In this document: positions 1-7,152 of the stretch, piece after piece | How the letters are laid out: each line of letters begins with the position of its first letter | How positions within the stretch are numbered: the stretch's first letter is position 1 | Assembly (NCBI GenBank): GCA_002373975.1 | Contig: DFKZ01000095.1 | Coordinates: forward strand, 1-19,929 | From: Lachnospiraceae bacterium UBA3632 | GTDB taxonomy: Bacteria > Bacillota > Clostridia > Lachnospirales > Lachnospiraceae | Direction: 5' to 3' | DNA: 19,929 nt | The notes under the pieces: model-generated | The model's database searches: none | Seen by the model: the letters and a program-made list of their open reading frames with translations, nothing else | Told to the model about the DNA's origin: nothing | Made by a program: the position numbers and the translations under genes

Positions 1-79
1 CAACTATGATCAATATGATCTCCACTGTTCCCATTCCTTCTTCATCACTTATCAGATCTTTAAAACCTCTGCATTCCAT
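1..79 (-). CDS. flp: Flp-type pilin subunit, N-terminal 26 codons (partial, cut by window edge)
   Basis: Small prepilin-like protein at the end of the Tad operon; only the first 26 codons lie inside the window. The start is ATG at 79-77, with a strong GGAGG Shine-Dalgarno at 93-89 and a 9-nt spacer. The visible peptide begins MECRGFKDLISDEEGMGTVE and runs into a hydrophobic Ile/Leu/Val stretch. This is the usual layout of Flp1-like pilins in clostridia: a short charged leader, a Gly and a Glu around the prepilin processing region, then one membrane helix. The E of GTVE corresponds to the conserved Glu at position +5 of type IV-like pilins. It lies 47 nt after tadC and is presumably processed by the A24 peptidase encoded at 4601-5104. 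The C-terminus is not visible, so a TadE-like pseudopilin is the alternative. Confidence 0.7.
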   Translation of the reverse strand, partial: MECRGFKDLISDEEGMGTVEIILIIV

Positions 80-126
80 ATACCCAATCCTCCTTTTTGC
101 GGCCCTTCACGAGCCCTTTTCCGATG

Positions 127-1581
127 CTATAGATTCATTGACGTAAACGCCGGTAACAGAATCATTATCATCACCACAAGTAACATAAGTACCATCGGAA
201 GCAGCAGTTTTGTAACCGCTTCCTCCCCAAGTTTTCTGCAGTTTTGCATTTTCTCCGCAACTGCACTATCCGCCTCCGCCCTCAGTCTTGACAGAAGATC
301 TGCGCTTCCTTTTTTAAGGTTTTGCCCAAGCAGACCGGCCATCCTTATATATTCCTGAAGCCCTGTTCTTTTGCCGAATCTCTCATACCCTTCTTCTTCC
401 GATATTCCGCTTTTTAATTCCCGGCAGGTAAATATCATCTCCGAGTAAATGGGATTATCATCCGGGGCTCCCCCTGATGCGATCTTAAAAAAAGCGGCTC
501 TTACTGTCATTCCTGCACCGATATACAGGATCATTTTCTCTATCACATCAGGATATGCCCTTTTCATCTTTTTCTTCTTTTCTTCCACCTTCGCAGCCAG
601 ATCCTTGTCTGACATAACAAAAATGATCATGCCGACTGCCAATACCCCTGCAAAAACAAATGCGCTGTAATCCTTAACACTTTTTTTCCACTCGATCGGC
701 TGCCCCTCATATTCCTCAGGTATCTTCCATATCCGCGATTCCCTGGATGCCTCCTCGGAATCTTTCAGCAGTTTTTCGAGAGCATAATGTATTTCTTTGC
801 TTCCCGAGTAGTCTCTTGGTTTAAGAGTAAGAAAGAATTCTTTTTCAAATACTGACTCCATATACCTTACTGAGGCTTTAAGAATTACCTGGCATTCTGA
901 GTCCACCTCAGTAACTGCTCCGCTTCCCGCTGCTACAAGCCCTGTGTCCGAACTGCTCCATTCCACCGAAAAGGGATAGCCTTTTACTGAAGATACAAGA
1001 TCCACATCCTCTGTAATCTGATCAAAAGACTTGTTCCCTGCCAGCAGTTTCTTTCCAAGCAGATCGTAGAATTCAGGAAGTATAACTTCGATTTCTTCGT
1101 CGGTGAGACTTTTGGGATTAAGCTGCAGAGATATCGGATCTCCCGAGTCATCTATCGATGCTTCGAGGTCGACGGATATCGGATCACCCGCAAAGTCTTC
1201 TCTTGTTATAGTTCCGTCTGCTAATTCCCCGGCGCTGCTGTCACTTTTATACTTAAGACCTGCTGCCAGCACAGCTCCTACTATTATCACAGCCAGCGAG
1301 AGTGATATTTTCCCGACGACATATTCCCTGTATAATTCCGGTATATTATCACCGGGATTAAGTTGCTCAAGAGACGACGTTATCCCTTTTGGCGCCCCGG
1401 GATCCAACAGGTTCCCATCCCTTTTTCTGCTTACTATTTTTTCTTTCACCAGCAGAATCCCAAAGGAAATCCTGTCCAGAACTCCCATTATCCCTTTTCT
1501 GTACATTGGTCCGTCTCTGCTTCTCGAAATAAAATACAGAATAATACATGCTGTAACCAGTGCCCCCGCGATATAATACAT
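127..1581 (-). CDS. tadC: TadC-like type II/IV secretion platform protein with extracytoplasmic Ig-like insertion
   Basis: Inner-membrane platform protein of the Tad pilus, which works with TadB and the TadA ATPase. Residues 2-19 and 90-109 are membrane helices separated by a basic, cytoplasmic-looking segment. Residues 110-305 are a large polar, acidic insertion, followed by helix 306-323. A T2SSF domain covers about 340-455 and includes RAYPDVIEKMILYIGAGMTV. A final helix spans 457-478. The insertion contains a beta-rich segment (about 200-255, with FSVEWSSSDTGLV and a closing EFFLTLKP) resembling the atrophied bacterial Ig (aBig) domains of clostridial surface proteins. Positive-inside reasoning puts it outside the membrane. 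At 484 aa it is far longer than a typical TadC of about 300 aa. The start is ATG at 1581, 12 nt after the tadB stop, with a purine-rich GGGGGAGAGG directly upstream. TadC assignment is secure; the Ig-like call is by pattern. Confidence 0.88.
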   Translation of the reverse strand: MYYIAGALVTACIILYFISRSRDGPMYRKGIMGVLDRISFGILLVKEKIVSRKRDGNLLDPGAPKGITSSLEQLNPGDNIPELYREYVVGKISLSLAVIIVGAVLAAGLKYKSDSSAGELADGTITREDFAGDPISVDLEASIDDSGDPISLQLNPKSLTDEEIEVILPEFYDLLGKKLLAGNKSFDQITEDVDLVSSVKGYPFSVEWSSSDTGLVAAGSGAVTEVDSECQVILKASVRYMESVFEKEFFLTLKPRDYSGSKEIHYALEKLLKDSEEASRESRIWKIPEEYEGQPIEWKKSVKDYSAFVFAGVLAVGMIIFVMSDKDLAAKVEEKKKKMKRAYPDVIEKMILYIGAGMTVRAAFFKIASGGAPDDNPIYSEMIFTCRELKSGISEEEGYERFGKRTGLQEYIRMAGLLGQNLKKGSADLLSRLRAEADSAVAEKMQNCRKLGEEAVTKLLLPMVLMLLVVMIMILLPAFTSMNL

Positions 1582-1593
1582 TCCTCTCCCCCT

Positions 1594-2520
1594 TTACATT
1601 TCCTTTTCTATTTTTCCCAGAATACGATCGCCGAGAAAATACGCAAACACATATAGTGCCAGGCAGCCGCTCATTATCATTATTCCGTTCAGATTGCCGT
1701 ACAGGCTGTCAAAATATCCCCTGTTGGAAAAACCTATATATAAAAGGATCGCAAATGGAACTATCTTCATTATATTTTGCTCCATTCTTCTTCCGCTCAG
1801 CACTGTCTTCATTTCGGACCTTATATCAATTTGTCTTGTAATTACTTCCGTGGATGTTTTTATTATCTCAGGCATGCTTCCTCCCCTCTTTTTTGCTATT
1901 TCAAACACCTGTGAAAACTGTTCTATATGCTCGCTTCCGGAACGTTTTGCAAGGCTTTCAAGGAGAGTTTCCAGCGGAATATTCATTTCAAGGCCTCTTC
2001 GTATCAAGGCCAGCTCGTTTACTATAAAAGCCTCTTTACCATAAATCCTTATCATATCAGCTTCACTTTCTCTAAATGCATTTTCAACAGCGTAGCCTGC
2101 CTTCATTGAAGCCGAAACAGAAGCTATACATTCTTTAAATTCATCTTCCAGTATCTCTCGGTTCTTTTTGATCCTGTCTCTTCGTTTGCAACGGTAAAAA
2201 AAGATCCCAACAGCGATCATAGGTATCATTGCTATCGCGCTTCTGTAGAAAAAGTATGAAAGCATCACCATTATTCCCACAGATTCAGCTATAGCTATCA
2301 GTCTCTCACCCTTTTTCCAATTTGGAAGGTGATAATCCGGGAATCTCTGTTCGTCCTTTCCACTCGTTAACCTCTTTTTCACTAATTCCGGCAGACTTAA
2401 GTTTCCCTGTTTCGCAGAGTTTTTCTTTTCGGATAAGTTTTCCGATAACTTTTCCTTCGAGGGAACTTCCCTGCTCTTCAAATCCAAATAATTCTTTTGT
2501 AACGACCTCTCCGTTTTCAT
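1594..2520 (-). CDS. tadB: TadB-like type II/IV secretion platform protein
   Basis: Second membrane platform protein of the Tad machine. Hydrophobic segments lie at about 73-91 and 93-109, followed by a strongly basic stretch (CKRRDRIKKNRE). A T2SSF domain covers about 125-245 and includes SASMKAGYAVENAFRE and IAKKRGGSMPEII. Two C-terminal helices lie at about 252-263 and 277-296. The ATG at 2520 gives 308 aa but overlaps the tadA 3' end by 215 nt in another frame. Family resemblance seems to begin only around residue 60 (FPDYHLPNWKKGERL), so the first 60 residues, rich in Lys, Glu and Ser, may not be translated. No ATG, and no GTG or TTG with a convincing Shine-Dalgarno, is seen in frame nearer that point; a GTG occurs around residue 47 without one. 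A weak GAGG precedes ATG 2520 by 9 nt. The gene is secure; the exact start is not. Confidence 0.87.
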   Translation of the reverse strand: MKTERSLQKNYLDLKSREVPSKEKLSENLSEKKNSAKQGNLSLPELVKKRLTSGKDEQRFPDYHLPNWKKGERLIAIAESVGIMVMLSYFFYRSAIAMIPMIAVGIFFYRCKRRDRIKKNREILEDEFKECIASVSASMKAGYAVENAFRESEADMIRIYGKEAFIVNELALIRRGLEMNIPLETLLESLAKRSGSEHIEQFSQVFEIAKKRGGSMPEIIKTSTEVITRQIDIRSEMKTVLSGRRMEQNIMKIVPFAILLYIGFSNRGYFDSLYGNLNGIMIMSGCLALYVFAYFLGDRILGKIEKEM

Positions 2521-3601
2521 AACCCAGCACCTCGGATATTTCCAATACTTTGCGCGATTTATCTCTCAGTCTCCCCAGATGAACAATGATATCAAGCCCT
2601 GATGCTATCTGTTGTCTTATCGCCGCAAGAGGAAGCTCCGCCCCCATCAGGACCATGTTCTCAAGCCGGGTTAACATATCCCGCGCACTGTTGGCATGAC
2701 CCGTCGACATACTTCCGTCGTGTCCCGTATTAAGACATTGAAGCATGTCAACAGCCTCCGCCCCTCTTACTTCTCCGACTATGATCCTGTCAGGACGCAT
2801 ACGCAAAGATGATCTTATGAGGTCTCTTATGGTGATCTCCCCGCACCCCTCAACATTACTGTTTCTCGTTTCAAGTCTCACAAGATTCTCTATTCCCTGA
2901 AGCTGAAGCTCGGCGCTGTCCTCGATGGTTATCACTCTCTCATCACCGGGGATGAAACTTGACAGAACATTTAAAAAAGTAGTTTTTCCGCTTCCGGTTC
3001 CTCCGCTTATGAATATGTTATATTTGGCTCTCACTAACAGCCGAAGAAACCCCGCTGCCTCCGCTGTGATCGAACCGGTAGTTTCCAGATCATCCATTGT
3101 TATCGGTTTGTCAGGGAATCTACGTATTGTCACAATTGGTCCGTTCAGAGCGATAGGGTTCATTACTATATTTACCCGGGCTCCACCCACAAGCCTTGCG
3201 TCAACTATGGGAGAAGCCTCATTTACCACTCGGTTACAGCCTGCTACTATCTGTTGTATTACATCCCTCAGTTTCTCTTCACTTTCAAATCTCTGTGCTA
3301 TCTTGTTAAGTTTTCCCGCACGCTCGACAAATACATTGTCCGGACCGTTTATCATGATCTCGGTAACTGACGGATCGTCTACAAATTCCTGCAGTATATC
3401 AAGCCGCCTGAGGGAGTCAAAGACTTCCTTATTGAGCTGTCGTCTTTCTTTTACGGAGAGAAGTGATATTTCCCTTGTTTCCAGAAACACCCTGTCGATC
3501 ACTTCTTTCACTTCCTCATCCGAGAAATCTCTTCTGAAATCCAGGCTATTTTGCGTTTTTGTCTTGATTTCCCTACGTAATGTTTCGTAGTCAGGCATCA
3601 T
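2306..3601 (-). CDS. tadA: TadA/CpaF family pilus assembly ATPase
   Basis: Hexameric secretion ATPase that powers Flp pilus assembly at the cytoplasmic face of the membrane. Walker A is GGTGSGKTT at residues 200-208. An Asp-box-like TIEDSAELQL lies at 225-234, a Walker B-type RIIVGEVRG at 272-280, and the GHDGSMSTGHAN His-box region at 293-304. The N-terminal domain carries the usual FVDDPSVTEIMINGP segment (73-87). Length 431 aa fits the family. Two adjacent ATG codons (3601 and 3598) follow GGAGG; the second is better spaced at 6 nt and may be the true start. The start region overlaps the tadZ stop (ATGATGCCTGA), suggesting translational coupling. The last 25 or so residues after KLKSAGI look like an extension, and the 3' end doubles as the 5' end of the tadB frame. 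Confidence 0.95.
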   Translation of the reverse strand: MMPDYETLRREIKTKTQNSLDFRRDFSDEEVKEVIDRVFLETREISLLSVKERRQLNKEVFDSLRRLDILQEFVDDPSVTEIMINGPDNVFVERAGKLNKIAQRFESEEKLRDVIQQIVAGCNRVVNEASPIVDARLVGGARVNIVMNPIALNGPIVTIRRFPDKPITMDDLETTGSITAEAAGFLRLLVRAKYNIFISGGTGSGKTTFLNVLSSFIPGDERVITIEDSAELQLQGIENLVRLETRNSNVEGCGEITIRDLIRSSLRMRPDRIIVGEVRGAEAVDMLQCLNTGHDGSMSTGHANSARDMLTRLENMVLMGAELPLAAIRQQIASGLDIIVHLGRLRDKSRKVLEISEVLGYENGEVVTKELFGFEEQGSSLEGKVIGKLIRKEKLCETGKLKSAGISEKEVNEWKGRTEIPGLSPSKLEKG

Positions 3602-4604
3602 ATACCTCCGATTCCTTCAGTTTCTTTCTTACAAATTCAGCCAGTTCTCCCCTTGAATACAGCTCGATTGATGTGGGAAGATAGTGGAACTTGGGAAAGA
3701 CGAATTTTACTGTTTTTTCAAGAACATCCCCGTATTCATAGTCCGTGAGCATGCTTTCATACTGCATCATTTTAAGCTGAGCGAAGGAATCCTCCCTTTG
3801 AACGGTAAAAACTCTGAAACAAGCCCTGAGTATATCCGTAAGGCCTTGAAGACTGTCTGTAAGATCCATGACCACGTAATCAAACATGTCTGATTCATTT
3901 ATCTTTTTCAAAAGACTCATCCACTCTTTCCCGGAAATAGAGATAATGTTTTGCCCATATCTCATGGGTGGAACAAACACCGTTCCGCTTACCTGTTTGA
4001 TCACCGTCTGAAAATGCAGCTTGAATTTATCCATGTCGGAATTCAAAAAATATACAAGATCGGCCAGATCCATCTCTCCTTCTCTTGCAATTATCTCCGC
4101 CACTCCGGTATAGTGTTCAAAGTTGAGATAAAGGGTCCTTCCGTTACCTGAAAGGAGCTCACACATCGTTATGGCAAAGGTGGTTTGAAGAGATCTTTTT
4201 ACAGGGGAATAAACCCCTATAAATTTTGTTTTATTTCCGCCTCCGATCAAAACGGCTTGTTCGCCTGCAATTTCTATATAAACCTGCAAAAGGATCTGCA
4301 GCACACTTTCCGCTGCCTGATATTTATCTATGCACTCTTTGGTATCTTCCGGACTGAATCCGGATTCGTTCAAAATGACTGTTTTTTCACTGTTTAGAGA
4401 TTTAAGCCTTTCGGTGTAGGATCTTTCCGATACCACAAGCAACGAAATCTTTTCCCCCTTCTCCTCCCTTAATAGTGACAGTTCATCGGAATATGCCCTT
4501 ATTTTCCAGGGAATCCCCTTGTGATTCTTTATAAAATCCGACATTTTTATCGAGTATTCTTCCTCCTTGTCGAATAAGACAAGTACTGCTTCTTCTCTGC
4601 TCAA
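3591..4604 (-). CDS. tadZ: TadZ/CpaE-like pilus localisation protein with degenerate P-loop
   Basis: MinD/ParA-fold protein expected to place the Tad machine in the cell. It has a receiver-like N-terminal domain (about 1-110), then a ParA-like domain. The deviant Walker A position reads SPVKRSLQTTFA at residues 133-144: the canonical Lys before TT is Gln. A Walker B-like YVVMDLTDS lies at 243-251. Start choice: the open frame extends to a TTG at 4619, but GGGGAGG at 4617-4611 sits inside that extension and is spaced 6 nt before a second TTG at 4604. I therefore take TTG 4604, giving 337 aa. This TTG overlaps the TGA of the prepilin peptidase gene (TTGA), consistent with coupled translation. 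The 3' end overlaps tadA. The role is inferred from fold and locus position; the degenerate P-loop suggests weak or no ATP hydrolysis. Confidence 0.83.
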   Translation of the reverse strand: MSREEAVLVLFDKEEEYSIKMSDFIKNHKGIPWKIRAYSDELSLLREEKGEKISLLVVSERSYTERLKSLNSEKTVILNESGFSPEDTKECIDKYQAAESVLQILLQVYIEIAGEQAVLIGGGNKTKFIGVYSPVKRSLQTTFAITMCELLSGNGRTLYLNFEHYTGVAEIIAREGEMDLADLVYFLNSDMDKFKLHFQTVIKQVSGTVFVPPMRYGQNIISISGKEWMSLLKKINESDMFDYVVMDLTDSLQGLTDILRACFRVFTVQREDSFAQLKMMQYESMLTDYEYGDVLEKTVKFVFPKFHYLPTSIELYSRGELAEFVRKKLKESEVYDA

Positions 4605-5104
4605 TAGACACCTCCCCAATGAAGCACCGCGCTTATCAGTATCGGTCCGCTCATGGCTATACCGGCTCTGTGCCTCTCTTCTTTTTCGCGTATATACATC
4701 TCTGCATCTTTCTTAACAATGATGCCATTCAAATAATTTCCAAAATAAGCGAATCTCCTGCCAATTCCGTGCGTTCTTATGATCCTTATCAGAGCCGGTA
4801 CTGCTGAAACCACAAATGTTATGATCACAAATATTGCCGCATCCTTCCCGGAAAAGAAACCGCTTGATACTGAGATCAGCTTCACATCTCCGCCTCCAAG
4901 CATTCCAAGACGGAAAAGCGGAAACAGGATCAGTGTCACTATTACAAGGTTTATATAGTATTCAGATAAACCCTTCCAACCCGACATATAATATCCGTAT
5001 AGCATTCCCAATCCCCATATCCCCGCCGGAATCATATTGGGAATCCTTCTCTCGCTATAATCCCAAAGACAGGCAATACCCAAAAAAGGGCACAAAAATA
5101 CCAT
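4601..5104 (-). CDS. tadV: Prepilin peptidase, A24 family (TadV/CpaA-like)
   Basis: Membrane aspartyl protease that removes the leader from the Flp prepilin. The two catalytic aspartates of family A24 are visible: D15 in WDYSERRIPN and D73 in LGGGDVKL. Several hydrophobic segments are present (about 1-14, 24-40, 51-66, 88-108 and a C-terminal one). At 167 aa it matches the short CpaA/TadV type, which lacks the N-methyltransferase half of PilD. The start is ATG at 5104, preceded by AGGAGGGAG (5120-5112) with a 7-nt gap. It is the first gene of the Tad operon, behind the promoter at 5236-5264. Its TGA overlaps the TTG start of tadZ. Confidence 0.93.
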   Translation of the reverse strand: MVFLCPFLGIACLWDYSERRIPNMIPAGIWGLGMLYGYYMSGWKGLSEYYINLVIVTLILFPLFRLGMLGGGDVKLISVSSGFFSGKDAAIFVIITFVVSAVPALIRIIRTHGIGRRFAYFGNYLNGIIVKKDAEMYIREKEERHRAGIAMSGPILISAVLHWGGVY

Positions 5105-5147
5105 AGCTTCTCTCCCTCCTGATCAAAGTTTTAATGGTTGTAATTTC

Positions 5148-5162
5148 CGGATGAATCATCCG
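5148..5162 (-). promoter_or_regulatory. Perfect 15-nt dyad in the Tad operon leader
   Basis: CGGATGAATCATCCG on the plus strand is a perfect inverted repeat with 7-nt arms and one central base. It lies 44 nt upstream of the prepilin peptidase ATG and downstream of the predicted promoter. It could be a repressor operator acting as a roadblock, or a 6-bp RNA hairpin with a 3-nt loop. The symmetry is directly visible; any function is inference. Confidence 0.4.
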
Positions 5163-5179
5163 ACGATCTAGAAACCGAT

Positions 5180-5220
5180 ACGGACAGAATTTTGAATTGC
5201 AAAATCTCTGCACTGCCCGT
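5180..5220 (-). promoter_or_regulatory. Leader hairpin of the Tad operon
   Basis: Read on the minus strand, ACGGGCAG (5220-5213) pairs with CTGTCCGT (5187-5180) over 8 bp with one G-U. An inner ATTTTG/CAAAAT stem of 6 bp closes a 5-nt loop, with an asymmetric internal loop between the two stems. No U-tract follows, so this is not a terminator by itself. It begins just after the predicted transcription start and could affect stability or ligand-dependent control. No known riboswitch class is recognised. Confidence 0.35.
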
Positions 5221-5235
5221 CTGAATGTAAAGCTG

Positions 5236-5264
5236 ATTATAGACACCGGTTTTGTTTTATGCAA
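5236..5264 (-). promoter_or_regulatory. Sigma-A promoter for the Tad pilus operon
   Basis: Minus strand -35 TTGCAT (5264-5259), a 17-nt spacer and a consensus -10 TATAAT (5241-5236). Transcription would start near 5229, leaving a leader of about 125 nt before the prepilin peptidase. It lies downstream of the fliS terminator, so the Tad operon looks independently expressed. Confidence 0.7.
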
Positions 5265-5330
5265 GCAGTTTTTTAATTATTTTTTTATTTCGTGAAAAAT
5301 GACGGCGTTTTAAACCATTCATAACACATA

Positions 5331-5370
5331 AAAAGCCCCGATCCCATATTTTTAAAGGATCGGAGCTTTT
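5331..5370 (-). terminator. Intrinsic terminator after fliS
   Basis: On the minus strand AAAAGCTCCGATCC (5370-5357) pairs with GGATCGGGGCTTTT (5344-5331) over 14 positions around a 12-nt loop, followed by TTTTTATGTG. The single imperfect pair is a G-U on the minus strand but a C-A mismatch on the plus strand. That argues it works for the flagellin/fliS transcript. Confidence 0.8.
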
Positions 5371-5420
5371 GTGATTTTGCATAAAAACGAGAAATTTCGT
5401 ACCTGTTTCAACTTATGATT

Positions 5421-5462
5421 ATGCCGAGCGTATTAAGTTGTTTGCAATCTATGCTCCGGCAT
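5421..5462 (-). repeat. Imperfect inverted repeat after fliS
   Basis: ATGCCGGAGC (minus strand, 5462-5453) pairs with GCTCGGCAT (5429-5421) with one bulged base. It lies immediately past the fliS stop and has no U-tract. It may be a 3' mRNA-stabilising hairpin ahead of the true terminator at 5331-5370. With the promoter, dyad and leader hairpin, this accounts for what I can see in the gene-free stretch 5105-5466. Confidence 0.3.
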
Positions 5463-5466
5463 GACC

Positions 5467-5943
5467 CTACACAAGGTAACCTCTTCCCGCATTGGTACTG
5501 AGGCTTTCGATCAGATCATCCTTACCGTACGTGAGGCCGGCATATACTGTCTGTGAATTTCCCATTACAGGTCCTCCGGGATTCTTATCCACGATCTTTG
5601 AATATGCATCGCGCAGAGGTCTTATCACTCTCGCCACTTCATCAAGCACAGTTGCATCACGCTTTGCCTGACTCACGGCGATTCTTCGTATACAGAAATC
5701 ATAGAGCATCCTGAGTTCATCTGCCGGTTTATATTCCATGTGAAGACTTTGCATCAGCTCGCTTATGCAGCCCTGAATTTTAGAGATAGCTTCGGTAAAA
5801 TCCGAAGGGTCATGTCCATCATCCAGAGCAATGGATGCTTCCGCGATATAATCAAGCGTCATATCGTAAAGGATCACTATCATCTCTGTTGAATTAGCCT
5901 GTGTTATACGTCTGGTATAAGCCAGTTTTTTTTCTTTATCCAT
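5467..5943 (-). CDS. fliS: Flagellar export chaperone FliS
   Basis: Cytosolic chaperone that binds the C-terminus of flagellin and keeps it unfolded for export. The FliS helical domain is visible, with the early ANSTEMIVILYDMTLDYI segment near residues 16-34 and EISKIQGCI-type amphipathic helices. Length 158 aa exceeds the usual 125-135 aa because of a C-terminal tail (GLTYGKDDLIESL...GRGYLV). I recognise this tail from memory as common in lachnospiral FliS. The start is ATG at 5943, 23 nt past the flagellin stop, with only a weak GAGA Shine-Dalgarno, so expression may depend on upstream flagellin translation. The terminator at 5331-5370 closes the unit. Confidence 0.93.
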   Translation of the reverse strand: MDKEKKLAYTRRITQANSTEMIVILYDMTLDYIAEASIALDDGHDPSDFTEAISKIQGCISELMQSLHMEYKPADELRMLYDFCIRRIAVSQAKRDATVLDEVARVIRPLRDAYSKIVDKNPGGPVMGNSQTVYAGLTYGKDDLIESLSTNAGRGYLV

Positions 5944-5966
5944 TTCTTATCTCTCGTATATGATCA

Positions 5967-7112
5967 TTACTGAAGCAGCTGAAGAACCTGTGAAGGGCGC
6001 TCATTGGCCTGTGCAAGCACCGACGTTCCTGCCTGAACGATCACATTGTACGTGCTGTAATTGGTCATCTCTTCTGCCATATCCACGTCCATTATACGGG
6101 AATATGCTGCGGTCATATTTTCTTCTACCACACCAAGGTTTTCGGTAGTCGATTCGAGTCTGTTCTGATATGCTCCGAGCTTGCCTCTTACGCTGCTGAG
6201 AAATGCAGTTGCTCCCTTAAGCCTGTCTATCGCGTCATGAGCTTTTTCCTGTGATGTTACATCAAGTCTGGCTATGCCCAGATTACCGAGAGAGATAGCA
6301 GGTACTTCTACGGGAATGACCTGTCCCTCATTGGATCCAACCTGTAATCTCATGGGACCTATTCCGGTGCATGATACGTTAAAATCTGCCGCAGATCCTG
6401 CCTTTGCATTTCCATCGTCATCAAAAACAAGCTTCTCATCTATGGCGAATACCATCTTAAATCCGTCAGCCCCGGTAGCCGTGATGTAGTTGTCCATCAT
6501 GGATACATTAAGATCCTGCACGGGATTGGTACTCGGTTTAGGTCCGGTAATTGTCAGATTTGCTTCAAAGCTGCCTGTCTCAGCATTTATAACGCTCCAC
6601 TGAAGTCCGGCTATAGTATAATCCCCGGACTGTACATCAGAACCATAGGAGCTGACCTTGATATCATTATTGTCGGTATACGCTTTGTAGTCGAAATTAC
6701 CGTCAAGAAGGTTCTGCCCGTTGAACTGTGTACTGTCAGCTATTCTCTGGATTTCCTCCTTGAGCTGATCTATTTCTTTCTCTATTATTTCTCTGTCCTC
6801 TTCGGTGAGAGTTCCTGTTGCAGCTTTCGTCGCAAGCTCAGTCATGCGGTGGAGCATGTCGTGCACTTCGTTCATAGCTCCATCAGCTGTTTCTATAACG
6901 GATATTCCGTCATTGGAGTTTTGCTTTGCCACTCCGGTTCCCACGATCTGGGCATTCATGCGCTTGCCCATAGCAAGTCCTGCTGGGTTATCCTTTGCAT
7001 TATTGATCTTTAAACCTGAGGAAAGTCTCTCGATAGATTTTGAGAGTGCATTATTGCTGTTTGTGAGCGTGTTATTCGCAAGCATAGCTGATACGTTGTA
7101 ATTGATCCTCAT
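5967..7112 (-). CDS. fliC: Flagellin
   Basis: Filament subunit. The N-terminal D0/D1 region starts MRINYNVSAMLANNTL and continues through RLSSGLKINNAKDNPAGLA and FNGQNLLDG. The C-terminal D1/D0 region runs through LGAYQNRLESTTENL to an end in SVLAQANERPSQVLQLLQ. A variable D2-like centre covers about residues 150-270. The open frame reaches an ATG at 7127, but AAAGGAG (7124-7118) overlaps that extension and sits 5 nt before ATG 7112. The standard flagellin N-terminus also begins there, so I take 7112, giving 381 aa. It follows the DUF6240-like gene by 39 nt that contain a hairpin. I found no convincing sigma-28 promoter directly upstream. Confidence 0.96.
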   Translation of the reverse strand: MRINYNVSAMLANNTLTNSNNALSKSIERLSSGLKINNAKDNPAGLAMGKRMNAQIVGTGVAKQNSNDGISVIETADGAMNEVHDMLHRMTELATKAATGTLTEEDREIIEKEIDQLKEEIQRIADSTQFNGQNLLDGNFDYKAYTDNNDIKVSSYGSDVQSGDYTIAGLQWSVINAETGSFEANLTITGPKPSTNPVQDLNVSMMDNYITATGADGFKMVFAIDEKLVFDDDGNAKAGSAADFNVSCTGIGPMRLQVGSNEGQVIPVEVPAISLGNLGIARLDVTSQEKAHDAIDRLKGATAFLSSVRGKLGAYQNRLESTTENLGVVEENMTAAYSRIMDVDMAEEMTNYSTYNVIVQAGTSVLAQANERPSQVLQLLQ

Positions 7113-7133
7113 ACGGACTCCTTTCATTTGGCC

Positions 7134-7152
7134 AAGACAGTCTTACTGTCTT
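7134..7152 (-). promoter_or_regulatory. Hairpin between the 973-aa gene and flagellin
   Basis: On the minus strand AAGACAGT (7152-7145), loop AAG and ACTGTCTT (7141-7134) form a perfect 8-bp stem with a 3-nt loop. The stem begins on the last base of the upstream stop codon and ends 9 nt before the flagellin Shine-Dalgarno. With no U-run after it, it is more likely an mRNA-stabilising or processing element than a terminator. Confidence 0.45.

Noticed and set aside
2306..2520. Frameshift or assembly error joining tadA and tadB
   Set aside because: Both frames end or begin sensibly: tadA keeps its usual C-terminal KLKSAGI region and tadB has an ATG, so a real overlap is the simpler reading, though not proven.
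4605..4619. Longer tadZ start at TTG 4619
   Set aside because: The best ribosome-binding site, GGGGAGG, lies inside this extension and is correctly spaced for TTG 4604.
5055..5264. 69-codon minus-strand frame over the Tad operon leader
   Set aside because: It begins at the promoter -35 and overlaps the prepilin peptidase in another frame; no Shine-Dalgarno is seen.
5105..5466. CRISPR array, attachment site or IS remnant in the longest gene-free stretch
   Set aside because: No direct repeats, integrase or transposase fragments are seen; the stretch is explained by a terminator, a promoter and leader structure.
7113..7127. Longer flagellin start at ATG 7127
   Set aside because: AAAGGAG overlaps it and is positioned for ATG 7112, which also gives the standard flagellin N-terminus.
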